From positions 1 through 26,831 of the IMG/VR virus record IMGVR_UViG_3300017763_000150: a stretch of DNA of 26,831 nucleotides. One strand, given 5' to 3'. The first letter of the stretch is position 1. Each line of letters begins with the position of its first letter. The translations under genes were made by a program, and so were the position numbers. This DNA is from a virus. The notes under the pieces are model-generated. The model was not told the DNA's origin and did not search any database. It was given only the letters and a program-made list of their open reading frames with translations. This document shows, one piece after another, positions 1-5,533 of this stretch.

Positions 1-356
1 AAGTGGAAGACTACGAGTTGGAAAGGACCACCGTTATACAGCCACTCGTCGAGCGATGCGGCTTCCCAGATGGGATAGAAGTGAAGACCGATTGCGTTAG
101 AAGAGGGAACAACTGCACCAGAGATGATGTTGTTACCATACATGAGAGAACCTGCAACAGGCTCACGGATGCCGTCGATATCGACAGGAGGTGCTGCTAC
201 GAAAGCGACTACGAAGCAGATAGTTGCTGCCAAGAGTGTCGGGATCATAAGCACACCGAACCAACCAACATACAAACGATTGTTGGTGGAGGTGACCCAC
301 TCGCAGAAATTTTCCCACGATGAGGTTGATTGTTGCCTTGAAAGTGTTGAAGCCAT
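1..356 (-). CDS. psbA: Photosystem II reaction-centre protein D1, 5' part only
   Basis: Reading the minus strand from the ATG at 356 gives a clear D1 N-terminus starting [20 protein letters not shown], followed by transmembrane helix 1 (about residues 32-54) and the lumenal loop up to PFQLVVFH. The window edge cuts the gene after codon 118; the last full codon is His118, known in D1 as the ligand of a peripheral chlorophyll. D1 is the fast-turnover core subunit of photosystem II, and cyanophages carry it to keep host photosynthesis running during infection. No Shine-Dalgarno sequence is visible just before the ATG. A leader of about 165 nt with a hairpin separates the gene from a strong promoter at 523-556. 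No intron is visible in the part seen. Identification is certain; completeness cannot be judged. Confidence 0.98.
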   Translation of the reverse strand, partial: MASTLSRQQSTSSWENFCEWVTSTNNRLYVGWFGVLMIPTLLAATICFVVAFVAAPPVDIDGIREPVAGSLMYGNNIISGAVVPSSNAIGLHFYPIWEAASLDEWLYNGGPFQLVVFH

Positions 357-408
357 TGAATTGAAAAAGGGTTATGTATAAGTGCGGGGAACACTAGGTA
401 AGATATTC

Positions 409-430
409 CAACTCTACCCTCCAGAGTTGG
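409..430 (-). promoter_or_regulatory. Hairpin in psbA 5' leader
   Basis: In the psbA mRNA sense, CCAACTC (430-424) can pair with GAGTTGG (415-409), giving a 7-bp stem around a 8-base loop that contains GGAGG-like sequence. It lies about 50 nt upstream of the psbA start, too far for the purine run to act directly as its ribosome binding site. No U-run follows, so it is not a terminator. It may stabilise the transcript or influence translation; this is inference. Confidence 0.5.
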
Positions 431-522
431 TATGAAAGACTCTTGTTTAGACACGCTGTTTAGTCTTGGTGAGGCGTGTTAAGAAGCGTTAAGAAATGTG
501 TTGGTCTCTTAACTTGCTGACT

Positions 523-556
523 TATTTATAATACTACGGTTTCCCAGACCTGTCAA
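523..556 (-). promoter_or_regulatory. Combined sigma70-type and late promoter for psbA
   Basis: On the minus strand, TTGACA (556-551) is followed after exactly 17 bases by TATTAT (533-528), a good host sigma70 promoter. The same place also reads TATAAATA (530-523), the T4-type late promoter motif. The two motifs overlap, so psbA could be read early by host RNA polymerase and late by the phage-modified enzyme. Transcription would start roughly at 515-520. Confidence 0.75.
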
Positions 557-584
557 GAATAAACTTTGAGCATATATACTCAAC

Positions 585-974
585 TTATGCCTGCCAGTGA
601 AAGTGAAAGAAGTTCCCTTTAGGATCGCACATCGGATCTTCCGATACTACGCGCCAAGGCAGTTGGGATTGCCCTTTAAAGCTGGTACGTGCTCCAATGA
701 TACTGTATGCTTCTAGCATCTTATCATTATCCATAAGACGCTTGACTACTGCTTGCTGAGCAGCAGGTCTCCTATAGAGGAAACCTTCGTACTGTCCAGG
801 AGCGTAAACAACATCAGCAACATTGTTAGGATAGTAAGGAGACATGACACGATTCAGGACAGATACTGCCACGCAGTATTCATCCATAGTGTTCGGTGCC
901 GCCTCTACCTGCACAGTGCGAGCCAAGTGATCGTAATCGACAGCACTGAGAGCTAGGAGTGTTTCTAAGATCAT
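585..974 (-). CDS. Cell wall hydrolase, SleB/Hydrolase_2-like
   Basis: The 129-aa product has the pattern LARTVQVEAAP...AVSVLNRVMSP...VVYAPGQYEGF, typical of the SleB-type cell wall hydrolases (Hydrolase_2 family), which cleave peptidoglycan glycan strands. Glu24 is the expected catalytic acid. The length fits a stand-alone catalytic domain. There is no convincing signal peptide, so as a lysis enzyme it would need a holin or another exit route; acting during virion assembly or entry is the alternative. An extended -10 promoter lies directly upstream (998-1006), so the gene may have its own start site. The family call is good; the exact role in lysis is inference. Confidence 0.8.
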   Translation of the reverse strand: MILETLLALSAVDYDHLARTVQVEAAPNTMDEYCVAVSVLNRVMSPYYPNNVADVVYAPGQYEGFLYRRPAAQQAVVKRLMDNDKMLEAYSIIGARTSFKGQSQLPWRVVSEDPMCDPKGNFFHFHWQA

Positions 975-997
975 AGCGGTTGAGTGACTACCCTCAT

Positions 998-1006
998 ATT
1001 ATAGCA
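998..1006 (-). promoter_or_regulatory. Extended -10 promoter for the cell wall hydrolase
   Basis: The minus strand reads TGCTATAAT, a perfect extended -10 (TGnTATAAT), 24 bases before the ATG at 974. The -35 position is poor (GGGCAC), which extended -10 promoters tolerate. It overlaps the last codons of the upstream ORF. Confidence 0.55.
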
Positions 1007-1196
1007 CAAATTTTCGGATCGTGCCCTTCTGACCAGACTCTTTCATGTATTTCCTTGCCTCTGATTGGGCATCGAACACCTTAGCAAACCTTTTGTCAGG
1101 GGACCAGGTGCTATGCGATACCAAGTATTCGATTTCTTTCTCATCAGTACGACGAGTTGCCACCCAGCGGGAGGTATTATTAGGATCTCTGGACAT
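999..1196 (-). CDS. Hypothetical protein, 65 aa
   Basis: A 65-aa soluble, charged protein starting MSRDPNNTSRW. It contains WVATRRTDEKEIEYLVSHS followed by a basic stretch ending in KGTIRKFVL. I do not recognise a family. It sits just after a terminator (1229-1267) and before the cell wall hydrolase, with no clear Shine-Dalgarno and no certain promoter of its own; a TTGACA at 1215-1210 lacks a matching -10. It may be expressed by read-through. The reading frame is intact, dense with charged residues and in the same direction as its neighbours, which supports it being real. Confidence 0.6.
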   Translation of the reverse strand: MSRDPNNTSRWVATRRTDEKEIEYLVSHSTWSPDKRFAKVFDAQSEARKYMKESGQKGTIRKFVL

Positions 1197-1228
1197 GATT
1201 TGATTCGCTTGTCAACATAATTATGTAT

Positions 1229-1267
1229 AAAAAAAAGGGACCTTCTGTTATGTGGCAGAGGTCCCTT
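1229..1267 (-). terminator. Rho-independent terminator after the hli/peroxiredoxin operon
   Basis: AAGGGACC (1235-1242) pairs with GGTCCCTT (1260-1267), and CTG/CAG extends the stem after one bulged base. The plus-strand A-run at 1229-1236 becomes a run of eight U on the minus-strand transcript. It lies 25 bases after the last stop of the operon (1292). Confidence 0.88.
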
Positions 1268-1291
1268 GCGGCGACGATATGAATCTATTTA

Positions 1292-1435
1292 TCAATTGGT
1301 AGGAACCACAATAGGTGTCATCATTCCGCCATCTCCACCACCATCATCACCATCATCAGATTGTTTTATTATGATCAGCATAAAGTTTGCTATCATAAAT
1401 CCAACTGTTAAGGCTAAGAAGTTAGGTGTATCCAT
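1292..1435 (-). CDS. Small membrane protein, 47 aa
   Basis: Starting at the ATG at 1435, the product begins MDTPNFLALTVGFMIANFML and has one hydrophobic helix (about residues 6-24), followed by a cytoplasmic or lumenal tail rich in Asp and Gly (DDGDDGGGDGG) and a hydrophobic end MMTPIVVPTN. The start codon shares one base with the stop codon of the 35-aa Hli gene upstream, so the two are probably translationally coupled. The longer in-frame version starting at 1513 overlaps most of that Hli gene and is not preferred. Function unknown; the coupling suggests a thylakoid membrane role together with the Hli protein. Confidence 0.6.
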   Translation of the reverse strand: MDTPNFLALTVGFMIANFMLIIIKQSDDGDDGGGDGGMMTPIVVPTN

Positions 1436-1542
1436 CACCAAATGCCAGGGATAATCTGACCCGTGGTTGCATAACTGCCCATAGCAGCGATGATTCCGAG
1501 CATTGCTGCCCAACCATTAATACGTTCTGCGTTTTCGTTCAT
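1435..1542 (-). CDS. hli: High-light-inducible protein, short form (35 aa)
   Basis: The product MNENAERINGWAAMLGIIAA plus GSYATTGQIIPGIW is a single-helix chlorophyll-binding Hli protein. The Glu and Asn of the conserved AERINGxxAMLG core, used for chlorophyll binding in this family, are present, as is the TGQIIPG end. The usual Arg after NG is absent here (NGWAAM). Hli proteins sit in the thylakoid membrane, bind chlorophyll and carotenoid and dissipate excess light energy. The start overlaps the previous ORF by four bases (ATGA) and the stop shares one base with the next start. It is one of two hli genes in this operon. Confidence 0.88.
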   Translation of the reverse strand: MNENAERINGWAAMLGIIAAMGSYATTGQIIPGIW

Positions 1543-1688
1543 TGCTTTTGCTCCAAAGTTTTGTTAGTGATAATAATTTTCTCTCCATCATGAGAGAATT
1601 GTAACTCGTCATCTGGATGCCAGAGAAGTTCTTCGTACATGTCATCCAGTTTTCTCATGTCTTCCCAGAGTTGATTAGGATTACTCAT
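1539..1688 (-). CDS. Hypothetical protein, 49 aa
   Basis: A 49-aa acidic protein, MSNPNQLWEDMRKLDDMYEE followed by LLWHPDDELQFSHDGEKIII and TNKTLEQKQ. It looks like a short helix plus a small beta segment. The ATG shares one base with the peroxiredoxin stop, and its stop overlaps the 35-aa hli start by four bases, so it is embedded in a coupled four-gene chain. I do not recognise a family. The tight coupling on both sides is the main argument that it is real. Confidence 0.7.
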   Translation of the reverse strand: MSNPNQLWEDMRKLDDMYEELLWHPDDELQFSHDGEKIIITNKTLEQKQ

Positions 1689-2179
1689 TACTTGGTTTTC
1701 AAATACTTAAGGACCGTCGAAGGATCGCTAACCATATATGGATCAGAGGGACAGTTACCCATCCTTCCTTCTTCCACCATGGTCATTTCAATTTCTCCAT
1801 TATCGACTACCATAGCATACCGCCAAGAACGGAATCCAAATCCCCTATTTGTTTTAGGAATTGACATTCCCATTGCATTAGTAAACTCACCATTCCCATC
1901 AGGAAGGGGTTTGACTTTTTCAATACCCATTTGCTCAAACCAAGCATTCATGACAAAGGTGTCATTGACAGAGAGACAATAGACTTCATCGATCATTTGA
2001 TTACGGATGTCATCATATGCTTCTTCATAGGCAGGAAGCATAAGGTTGCTACAGATAGGAGTAAATGCTCCAGGTAGTGCAAAGATAACGATTCTTTTAT
2101 CTTCGATGAGGTCAAGAGATGTGAATTGCTTCCACCCCTTGTCAAAGGATTGAAAAATAACTTCGGGAATTTGTGCCAT
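1688..2179 (-). CDS. Peroxiredoxin, Prx5/type II family
   Basis: The 163-aa product has the thioredoxin-fold peroxiredoxin active site PGAFTPIC, with peroxidatic Cys43 and Thr40, and the conserved Arg in SWRYAMVVD (Arg120). It reduces hydrogen peroxide and organic peroxides using a thiol donor. Length and motif order fit the type II (Prx5-like) group. The segment LSVNDTFVMNAWFEQM is also typical. It lies between two hli genes in one operon behind a strong sigma70 promoter, suggesting protection of the photosynthetic membrane against light-driven oxidative damage. The electron donor is not encoded next to it. Confidence 0.92.
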   Translation of the reverse strand: MAQIPEVIFQSFDKGWKQFTSLDLIEDKRIVIFALPGAFTPICSNLMLPAYEEAYDDIRNQMIDEVYCLSVNDTFVMNAWFEQMGIEKVKPLPDGNGEFTNAMGMSIPKTNRGFGFRSWRYAMVVDNGEIEMTMVEEGRMGNCPSDPYMVSDPSTVLKYLKTK

Positions 2180-2196
2180 AGTAACTGTCTAAAGGT

Positions 2197-2406
2197 TTAG
2201 AGAACTCCAAAGAACAGTTTACCAGTAAATGCGTAAGAAAGCAAGGCTGCTACGAAACCCATCATTGCTGTGCGTCCGTTCAACTTCTCTGCTCTCTCAG
2301 CATACGATTCATAACCGTAACGTTCTGCATCAGTTTGTGAAATATACATTGTAGGTTCAGTGGCATACATGTTTGTACGTCCGCCGTCTTCAGTTGTTAC
2401 AGTCAT
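2197..2406 (-). CDS. hli: High-light-inducible protein, 69 aa
   Basis: The C-terminal half reads AERAEKLNGRTAMMGFVAAL followed by LSYAFTGKLFFGVL, the standard Hli/Scp chlorophyll-binding helix (ExxNGRxAMxGF). The N-terminal 35 residues are polar and Tyr-rich. Hli proteins bind chlorophyll in thylakoid membranes and protect against excess light; cyanophages commonly carry several. It is the first gene after a near-consensus promoter (2462-2434) and has a GGAG Shine-Dalgarno seven to eight bases before the ATG. It is followed by peroxiredoxin after 17 bases. Confidence 0.93.
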   Translation of the reverse strand: MTVTTEDGGRTNMYATEPTMYISQTDAERYGYESYAERAEKLNGRTAMMGFVAALLSYAFTGKLFFGVL

Positions 2407-2433
2407 GTTACACTCCGTAATGTTTCTTTACAT

Positions 2434-2462
2434 ATTATATAGTAAAGATTAAGTTTTGTCAA
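2434..2462 (-). promoter_or_regulatory. Consensus sigma70 promoter of the hli-peroxiredoxin operon
   Basis: The minus strand carries a perfect TTGACA (2462-2457), a 17-base spacer and a perfect TATAAT (2439-2434). Transcription should start about 2427, giving a leader of about 20 nt before the hli ATG at 2406. This is the strongest promoter seen in the window and points to early expression by host RNA polymerase. Confidence 0.9.
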
Positions 2463-2494
2463 GCACTTTGAAATATTAAGATTTGAAATCCAAT

Positions 2495-2520
2495 AAAAAA
2501 GGACTCCTAATGAGTCCTTA
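2495..2520 (-). terminator. Rho-independent terminator
   Basis: AAGGACTC and GAGTCCTT (2499-2519) form a stem of about eight base pairs with a short CTAAT loop. On the minus strand it is followed by a U-run from the plus-strand A-run at 2495-2500. It lies 65 bases after the stop at 2585, closing the tRNA/small-ORF unit and insulating the promoter at 2434-2462. Confidence 0.88.
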
Positions 2521-2584
2521 GTATTGATATGTGCGTCTGTCATCCTGTGCAAACGCCATCTAGTTTAAAGTCTATTGGTAAAGA

Positions 2585-2851
2585 CTAAGAGAAGGTGATC
2601 ACATCCTGACCGACTGACGAAGGAAAGTTAACAGGTTGCCCTGCCACAATCCCATCATAATCAAATGAAATTGTATCAGTATCACTAGTAGAGATACTGT
2701 AGTTGGATGTACGACCGAGTTGCTTTGCAATCGCTTTCATACCCTGGTAGTGTCGCCAGATTTCGCTTTGAGTGCTGGCATTAACATCGTTTTCCATAGC
2801 GTCTTTGACGCAATTTTCGAGTGCTTTAATTGCTTTCTGATAAGGGTTCAT
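2585..2851 (-). CDS. Hypothetical protein, 88 aa
   Basis: The ATG at 2851 gives MNPYQKAIKALENCVKDAME and an 88-aa product with an N-terminal helical half and a beta-rich Ser/Thr/Asp C-terminal half ending in GQDVITFS. The start overlaps the stop of the upstream gene by four bases (ATGA), which decides it over a longer frame opening at 2908. I do not recognise a family. It is the last gene before the terminator at 2495-2520. Confidence 0.65.
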   Translation of the reverse strand: MNPYQKAIKALENCVKDAMENDVNASTQSEIWRHYQGMKAIAKQLGRTSNYSISTSDTDTISFDYDGIVAGQPVNFPSSVGQDVITFS

Positions 2852-3096
2852 GAGAAGGAAGTAACAGTATCGCGAGTGTAACAAGGAACACCAGCAGGGT
2901 CTAACCATTTGGTGTATTCAAAGTCCTCCATAGCATAATCCAATTGAAGTGAATTGTCTAGGAGATACATGTCTTTGTATCGCTTTGTCCATTCATCGAA
3001 CTTTTGAATTCGATAGTCGGGACGACCATTGATTTGGATCGTCCCAGACTGAACATAACGATAGGGGAAGCGTTCTAGAAGAACTTCAGGTTTCAT
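2848..3096 (-). CDS. Hypothetical protein, 82 aa
   Basis: Starting at the ATG at 3096 (MKPEVLLERFPYRYVQSG), this 82-aa protein is rich in aromatic and charged residues and contains RPDYRIQKFDEWTKRYKDMY. A longer frame from 3147 would overlap the upstream gene by 62 bases; the shorter start overlaps by 11 and is preferred. The gene ends in an ATGA overlap with the next one. Function unknown. Confidence 0.6.
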   Translation of the reverse strand: MKPEVLLERFPYRYVQSGTIQINGRPDYRIQKFDEWTKRYKDMYLLDNSLQLDYAMEDFEYTKWLDPAGVPCYTRDTVTSFS

Positions 3097-3298
3097 AATA
3101 AAATAGGTCCCGTTCAAGTTTGTTGATGAGAATGTCATAATCATCATCTACATCACCATAAAAGTCAACACCTTTCTCCTCGTAAAATTTCAAAACTTTA
3201 TTATAAAGAATAGGATACTCGATGTCGAGGGTCACTTGTCGATCAATGGCATCATAAAGAATACCAACAACAGACGAGAACTTTTGTGCTGTAGTCAT
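3086..3298 (-). CDS. Hypothetical protein, 70 aa
   Basis: The product MTTAQKFSSVVGILYDAIDR continues as an acidic, aromatic-rich 70-aa protein with DFYGDVDDDYDILINKLERD near the end. It is probably mostly helical. The gene follows tRNA-Arg by about 45 bases in the same direction and opens a run of three overlapping small ORFs. An AAGG lies about ten bases before the ATG. No family recognised. Confidence 0.6.
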   Translation of the reverse strand: MTTAQKFSSVVGILYDAIDRQVTLDIEYPILYNKVLKFYEEKGVDFYGDVDDDYDILINKLERDLFYYET

Positions 3299-3325
3299 AA
3301 GATTTTACCTTATAGTGGACCATAT

Positions 3326-3340
3326 GTTCCGAGAAGGAAC
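3326..3340 (-). other. Small hairpin immediately 3' of tRNA-Arg
   Basis: On the transcript GTTCC (3340-3336) can pair with GGAAC (3330-3326) around a five-base loop, starting two bases after the tRNA discriminator base. There is no U-run. It may help 3'-end processing of the tRNA from a longer transcript; evidence is structural only. Confidence 0.3.
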
Positions 3341-3342
3341 AA

Positions 3343-3530
<188 letters not shown>

Positions 3531-3556
3531 TGGAGGATTCCCTTGACTACCCCTGA

Positions 3557-3585
3557 ATTATAACAGAGGAATCAGCAGCGGTCAA
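3557..3585 (-). promoter_or_regulatory. sigma70 promoter for the small ORF and tRNA-Arg
   Basis: TTGACC (3585-3580), a 17-base spacer and TATAAT (3562-3557) on the minus strand. The -35 overlaps the last codons of the GIY-YIG gene. The start site should be near 3550, about 20 bases before the ATG at 3530. Confidence 0.85.
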
Positions 3586-4040
3586 GGCTTGTAATAATCT
3601 TTTCGCATGTACCGACCAAGGATGTTGCTGTTGTAGTATGCAGGTGTGCCATCGGCCATGCTCTCCGTTAGTACGTTATTGATAAAAAGTTGTTTGGTCT
3701 CTTCAAAGTTAGTAAGACCTTTAGATTTATGTAGGCTTAAAATGTCTCGCTTATAGGCAAGATTCCCGAGCCGCTTCCGCTCTTCAGATAATTCAGCAGA
3801 GCTTCCGTAGTATCTTTTCCAGTCGCTCTCAGACTTAACTCGCCTGCCTCCATTTCTAGGCTTTCGTAATTGGTTAAAGTATTTTCTACCGATGTACCTC
3901 TTACCAGTACAAACATTTGTAATGCAATAGACGAAACCGTAATGATCGTCAATGTCTTTAGATAAAAAAGGTTGTCCATCATAAATCCAGGGGTTTTCAT
4001 ATTCAGTTTCATTTTCATTAGTCGGTCCATCCGTCGTCAT
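3582..4040 (-). CDS. GIY-YIG family endonuclease, free-standing
   Basis: Starting at 4040, the 152-aa product has GFVYCITNVCTGKRYIGRKYF (about residues 35-55), which matches the GIY-YIG nuclease signature: the GIY strand is GFVY and the YIG strand is YIG, followed by catalytic Arg52. A downstream NFEETKQLFINN segment supplies the acidic residue expected to bind metal, and YYNSNILGRY near the end carries a late conserved Asn. SDWKRYYGSS is common in the T4 Seg-like group. It may be a homing endonuclease or a phage repair/exclusion nuclease. There is no split gene next to it. Start 4070 is possible but lies deeper in the upstream gene. Confidence 0.78.
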   Translation of the reverse strand: MTTDGPTNENETEYENPWIYDGQPFLSKDIDDHYGFVYCITNVCTGKRYIGRKYFNQLRKPRNGGRRVKSESDWKRYYGSSAELSEERKRLGNLAYKRDILSLHKSKGLTNFEETKQLFINNVLTESMADGTPAYYNSNILGRYMRKDYYKP

Positions 4041-4170
4041 CGTAAGTTTGTACTCGCTGCACAATCTCACTATCTAGGTAGGATTCTCTGTCAGAGTAAA
4101 CTTCTGCCTTAAGTTCTGCAATTGCAAACTCAAGATCGTGAATCAAAACTTTCAGATTCTTTTTATTCAT
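4018..4170 (-). CDS. Hypothetical protein, 50 aa
   Basis: ATG at 4170 gives MNKKNLKVLIHDLEFAIAEL and continues KAEVYSDRESYLDSEIVQRV to end in YDDDGWTD. The N-terminal half should form an amphipathic helix. It overlaps the GIY-YIG start by 23 bases and the upstream ORF by three, so it is part of a chain of coupled small genes. Function unknown. Confidence 0.6.
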   Translation of the reverse strand: MNKKNLKVLIHDLEFAIAELKAEVYSDRESYLDSEIVQRVQTYDDDGWTD

Positions 4171-4334
4171 ACTCGATATTCTTGTAGGACTTTTAGAACT
4201 TCGTTATAGGCATAATGAGCACCGTCACACCACTGACCAGTTTTGCCTGTTTGGTTTTCCATTTCATATAACTCTGTCTTCAGTTTATGAAGACGAGCTT
4301 CCATATCAATCTTAAGCATTTGCGATCTCGGCAT
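4167..4334 (-). CDS. Hypothetical protein, 55 aa
   Basis: The product MPRSQMLKIDMEARLHKLKT followed by ELYEMENQTGKTGQWCDGAH and YAYNEVLKVLQEYRV looks like a short helical coiled-coil protein. Its start codon shares one base with the talC stop codon, a sign of translational coupling, and its end overlaps the next ORF. Function unknown. A second possible start is the internal Met at residue 6. Confidence 0.65.
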   Translation of the reverse strand: MPRSQMLKIDMEARLHKLKTELYEMENQTGKTGQWCDGAHYAYNEVLKVLQEYRV

Positions 4335-4990
4335 TAGAGTTTCTCTTGTAGTGATGTCCAGTCTTGATTAAATTGTTCTAATCCCTTATCAGTAAGAACA
4401 TGGTTGTACATTTTATTAAAAATGGTAATAGGGATAGTACAAATATCAGCTCCCACTCTAAAAGCAGCGGATACTTGATGAACGTCTCTAATCGATGCAG
4501 CAAGGACTTGGGTTTTTGCTTGGTGTGTAGCATATACATCTGCGATCTCCTCAATTAATTGATTACCATCAAACGATTGATCAAATACTCTTCCCATAAA
4601 GGGTGACACATATGTTGCACCTGCCTTGGATGCAAGTATTGCTTGTGCTGAACTGAATATTAAAGTTACGTTAACACTAATTTCATTGTTTGCCAACTCG
4701 GAACATGCTTTAAGCCCCTCTACTGTACATGGAACTTTGATTGTGATGTTTGGTCCGATCTCGATAAATTCTTCTGCCATGTCTAACATTTCCTCAGCGG
4801 TCTCTCCGACCACCTCAGCAGATACCGAAGAGTTCCAAGGAAAGATCGCTGAGATCTCCTTGATAACACTCTTAGGGTCTTCGCCTGCTTTAAGCATGAG
4901 ACTGGGGTTAGTGGTCACTCCGTCGATTAGACCAGTCTCGAATGCTTGGGCAATAAGTTCAGGATCAGAACAGTCCAGAAAGATTTTCAT
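4334..4990 (-). CDS. talC: Transaldolase, TalC/fructose-6-phosphate aldolase-like
   Basis: The 218-aa product begins MKIFLDCSDPELIAQAFETG, has the family motif GVTTNPSLM (24-32) and the Schiff-base lysine in ITIKVPCT (Lys85). It is the short TalC-type transaldolase, which moves three-carbon units in the pentose phosphate pathway. In cyanophages it is thought to divert carbon from the Calvin cycle to NADPH and ribose production for nucleotide synthesis; NrdA and NrdB are encoded a few hundred bases upstream. The start at 4990 is chosen over 5059 because an AGGAGA Shine-Dalgarno lies just before it and the longer version would run through a promoter and terminator. Confidence 0.96.
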   Translation of the reverse strand: MKIFLDCSDPELIAQAFETGLIDGVTTNPSLMLKAGEDPKSVIKEISAIFPWNSSVSAEVVGETAEEMLDMAEEFIEIGPNITIKVPCTVEGLKACSELANNEISVNVTLIFSSAQAILASKAGATYVSPFMGRVFDQSFDGNQLIEEIADVYATHQAKTQVLAASIRDVHQVSAAFRVGADICTIPITIFNKMYNHVLTDKGLEQFNQDWTSLQEKL

Positions 4991-5013
4991 GACTCTCCTG
5001 TGTAGGTTTTCAG

Positions 5014-5024
5014 TATTTATTATA
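5014..5024 (-). promoter_or_regulatory. Composite -10/late promoter of talC
   Basis: The minus strand reads TATAATAAATA, which contains a perfect sigma70 -10 (TATAAT) fused to a late-type AATAAATA. No good -35 is present at 17 bases. It lies between a terminator (5029-5050) and the talC Shine-Dalgarno, exactly where a promoter is expected. The identical 11-mer occurs at 18897-18907. Confidence 0.6.
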
Positions 5025-5028
5025 CTAG

Positions 5029-5050
5029 AAAAGCACCCATAAGGGTGCTT
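5029..5050 (-). terminator. Rho-independent terminator after the DUF4278-like gene
   Basis: AAGCACCC (5031-5038) pairs with GGGTGCTT (5043-5050) across a four-base loop. In the minus direction a short UUUUC follows; in the plus direction the hairpin is followed by TTTG. It closes the riboswitch-peptide-DUF4278 unit. Confidence 0.75.
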
Positions 5051-5077
5051 TGTTATCATCTTAAGATATTTAAGATG

Positions 5078-5245
5078 CTATTTGGTGTAAGTACGACCAC
5101 GATAGCAGAAGGTGCCATGTGACTCCTTGTTCTCTACACAACGGGTAGAATACTCAACACCACGGTATGATGTGTGAGCAATCTGAGCATTGTGAAGACG
5201 TGCTGCTTTCTCAATTTGACCTTTGATCAAAGTAAGTGTGTTCAT
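5078..5245 (-). CDS. DUF4278-like small protein, 55 aa
   Basis: The product MNTLTLIKGQIEKAARLHNA followed by QIAHTSYRGVEYSTRCVENK and ESHGTFCYRGRTYTK has the paired YRGxxY patterns (SYRGVEY and CYRGRTY) that I associate with DUF4278, a small family common in cyanobacteria and their phages. Its biochemical role is unknown. A strong AGGAG Shine-Dalgarno precedes the ATG at 5245. It is the second gene behind the riboswitch-like leader and is followed by a terminator. The family name is from memory and was not checked. Confidence 0.75.
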   Translation of the reverse strand: MNTLTLIKGQIEKAARLHNAQIAHTSYRGVEYSTRCVENKESHGTFCYRGRTYTK

Positions 5246-5287
5246 GTGTTTTCTCCTGAAGTTAGGGTGGTTTATTCCCCCGTTCCT

Positions 5288-5455
5288 TCAGTCGTGTGCG
5301 TCCCAGTACCACTCACATTCGGGTGATGAGTCCTTAAGGGTCTCAATCAACTCAACTTTAATAGTATTATCAATATTACTATTCCTCTCAATCTTCAGCA
5401 TGATAGCATCAGTTTGAGTACAGGTGAGTGTTGTATAGAATAATAGTTCTAGCAT
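5288..5455 (-). CDS. Small protein (55 aa) downstream of a riboswitch-like leader
   Basis: ATG at 5455 gives MLELLFYTTLTCTQTDAIML followed by KIERNSNIDNTIKVELIETL and KDSSPECEWYWDAHD. The N-terminus is hydrophobic and could be a membrane anchor or a degenerate signal; the rest is acidic. The known Downstream-peptide RNA motif of picocyanobacteria and their phages is defined by lying in front of short ORFs of this kind, and the sequence before this ATG matches that RNA closely. The codons before the ATG are open for about 22 further codons (…DASKSRNGAVHP-M…) but offer no ATG, GTG or TTG start. No Shine-Dalgarno is seen. Function unknown. Confidence 0.75.
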   Translation of the reverse strand: MLELLFYTTLTCTQTDAIMLKIERNSNIDNTIKVELIETLKDSSPECEWYWDAHD

Positions 5456-5510
5456 GGGATGAACGGCTCCGTTCCGCGACTTACTTGCGTCCCCGAAGGG
5501 ATGAACGATG
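5456..5510 (-). promoter_or_regulatory. Glutamine riboswitch-like element (Downstream-peptide motif type)
   Basis: In the transcript sense CGUUC (5507-5503) pairs with GAACG (5474-5470) to form P1. Inside lies a CCC-UUCG-GGG hairpin (5500-5491), then the conserved-looking internal part GACGCAAGUAAGUCGCG. This strongly resembles the glnA/Downstream-peptide RNA class, which binds L-glutamine in cyanobacteria. A second CGUUC (5465-5461) right before the ATG can pair with the same GAACG, giving a competing hairpin, as expected for a switch controlling translation of the 55-aa peptide. A late promoter 25 bases upstream fits transcription of this leader. The match is from memory of the consensus; no covariance model was run. 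Confidence 0.75.
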
Positions 5511-5533
5511 ATGTGATGAATCCATCACAATAC

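Noticed and set aside
245-454. 69-codon frame on the minus strand starting with GTG in the psbA leader
   Set aside because: It runs out of frame through the psbA 5' end and does not resemble a known protein; I keep the leader as non-coding.
566-583. TTGAG/CTCAA inverted repeat after the cell wall hydrolase gene
   Set aside because: Stem of only five pairs with an AT loop and an interrupted U-run; too weak to call a terminator.
1285-1293. GATAAATA late-promoter-like match
   Set aside because: It overlaps the stop of the 47-aa gene and is followed directly by a strong terminator, so it would be unproductive.
1617-1982. 121-codon open frame on the plus strand
   Set aside because: Antisense to peroxiredoxin, which has a clear active site on the minus strand.
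4991-5059. Upstream extension of talC
   Set aside because: It would translate through the promoter and terminator region, and the TalC family begins at MKIFLD with a good Shine-Dalgarno at 4990.
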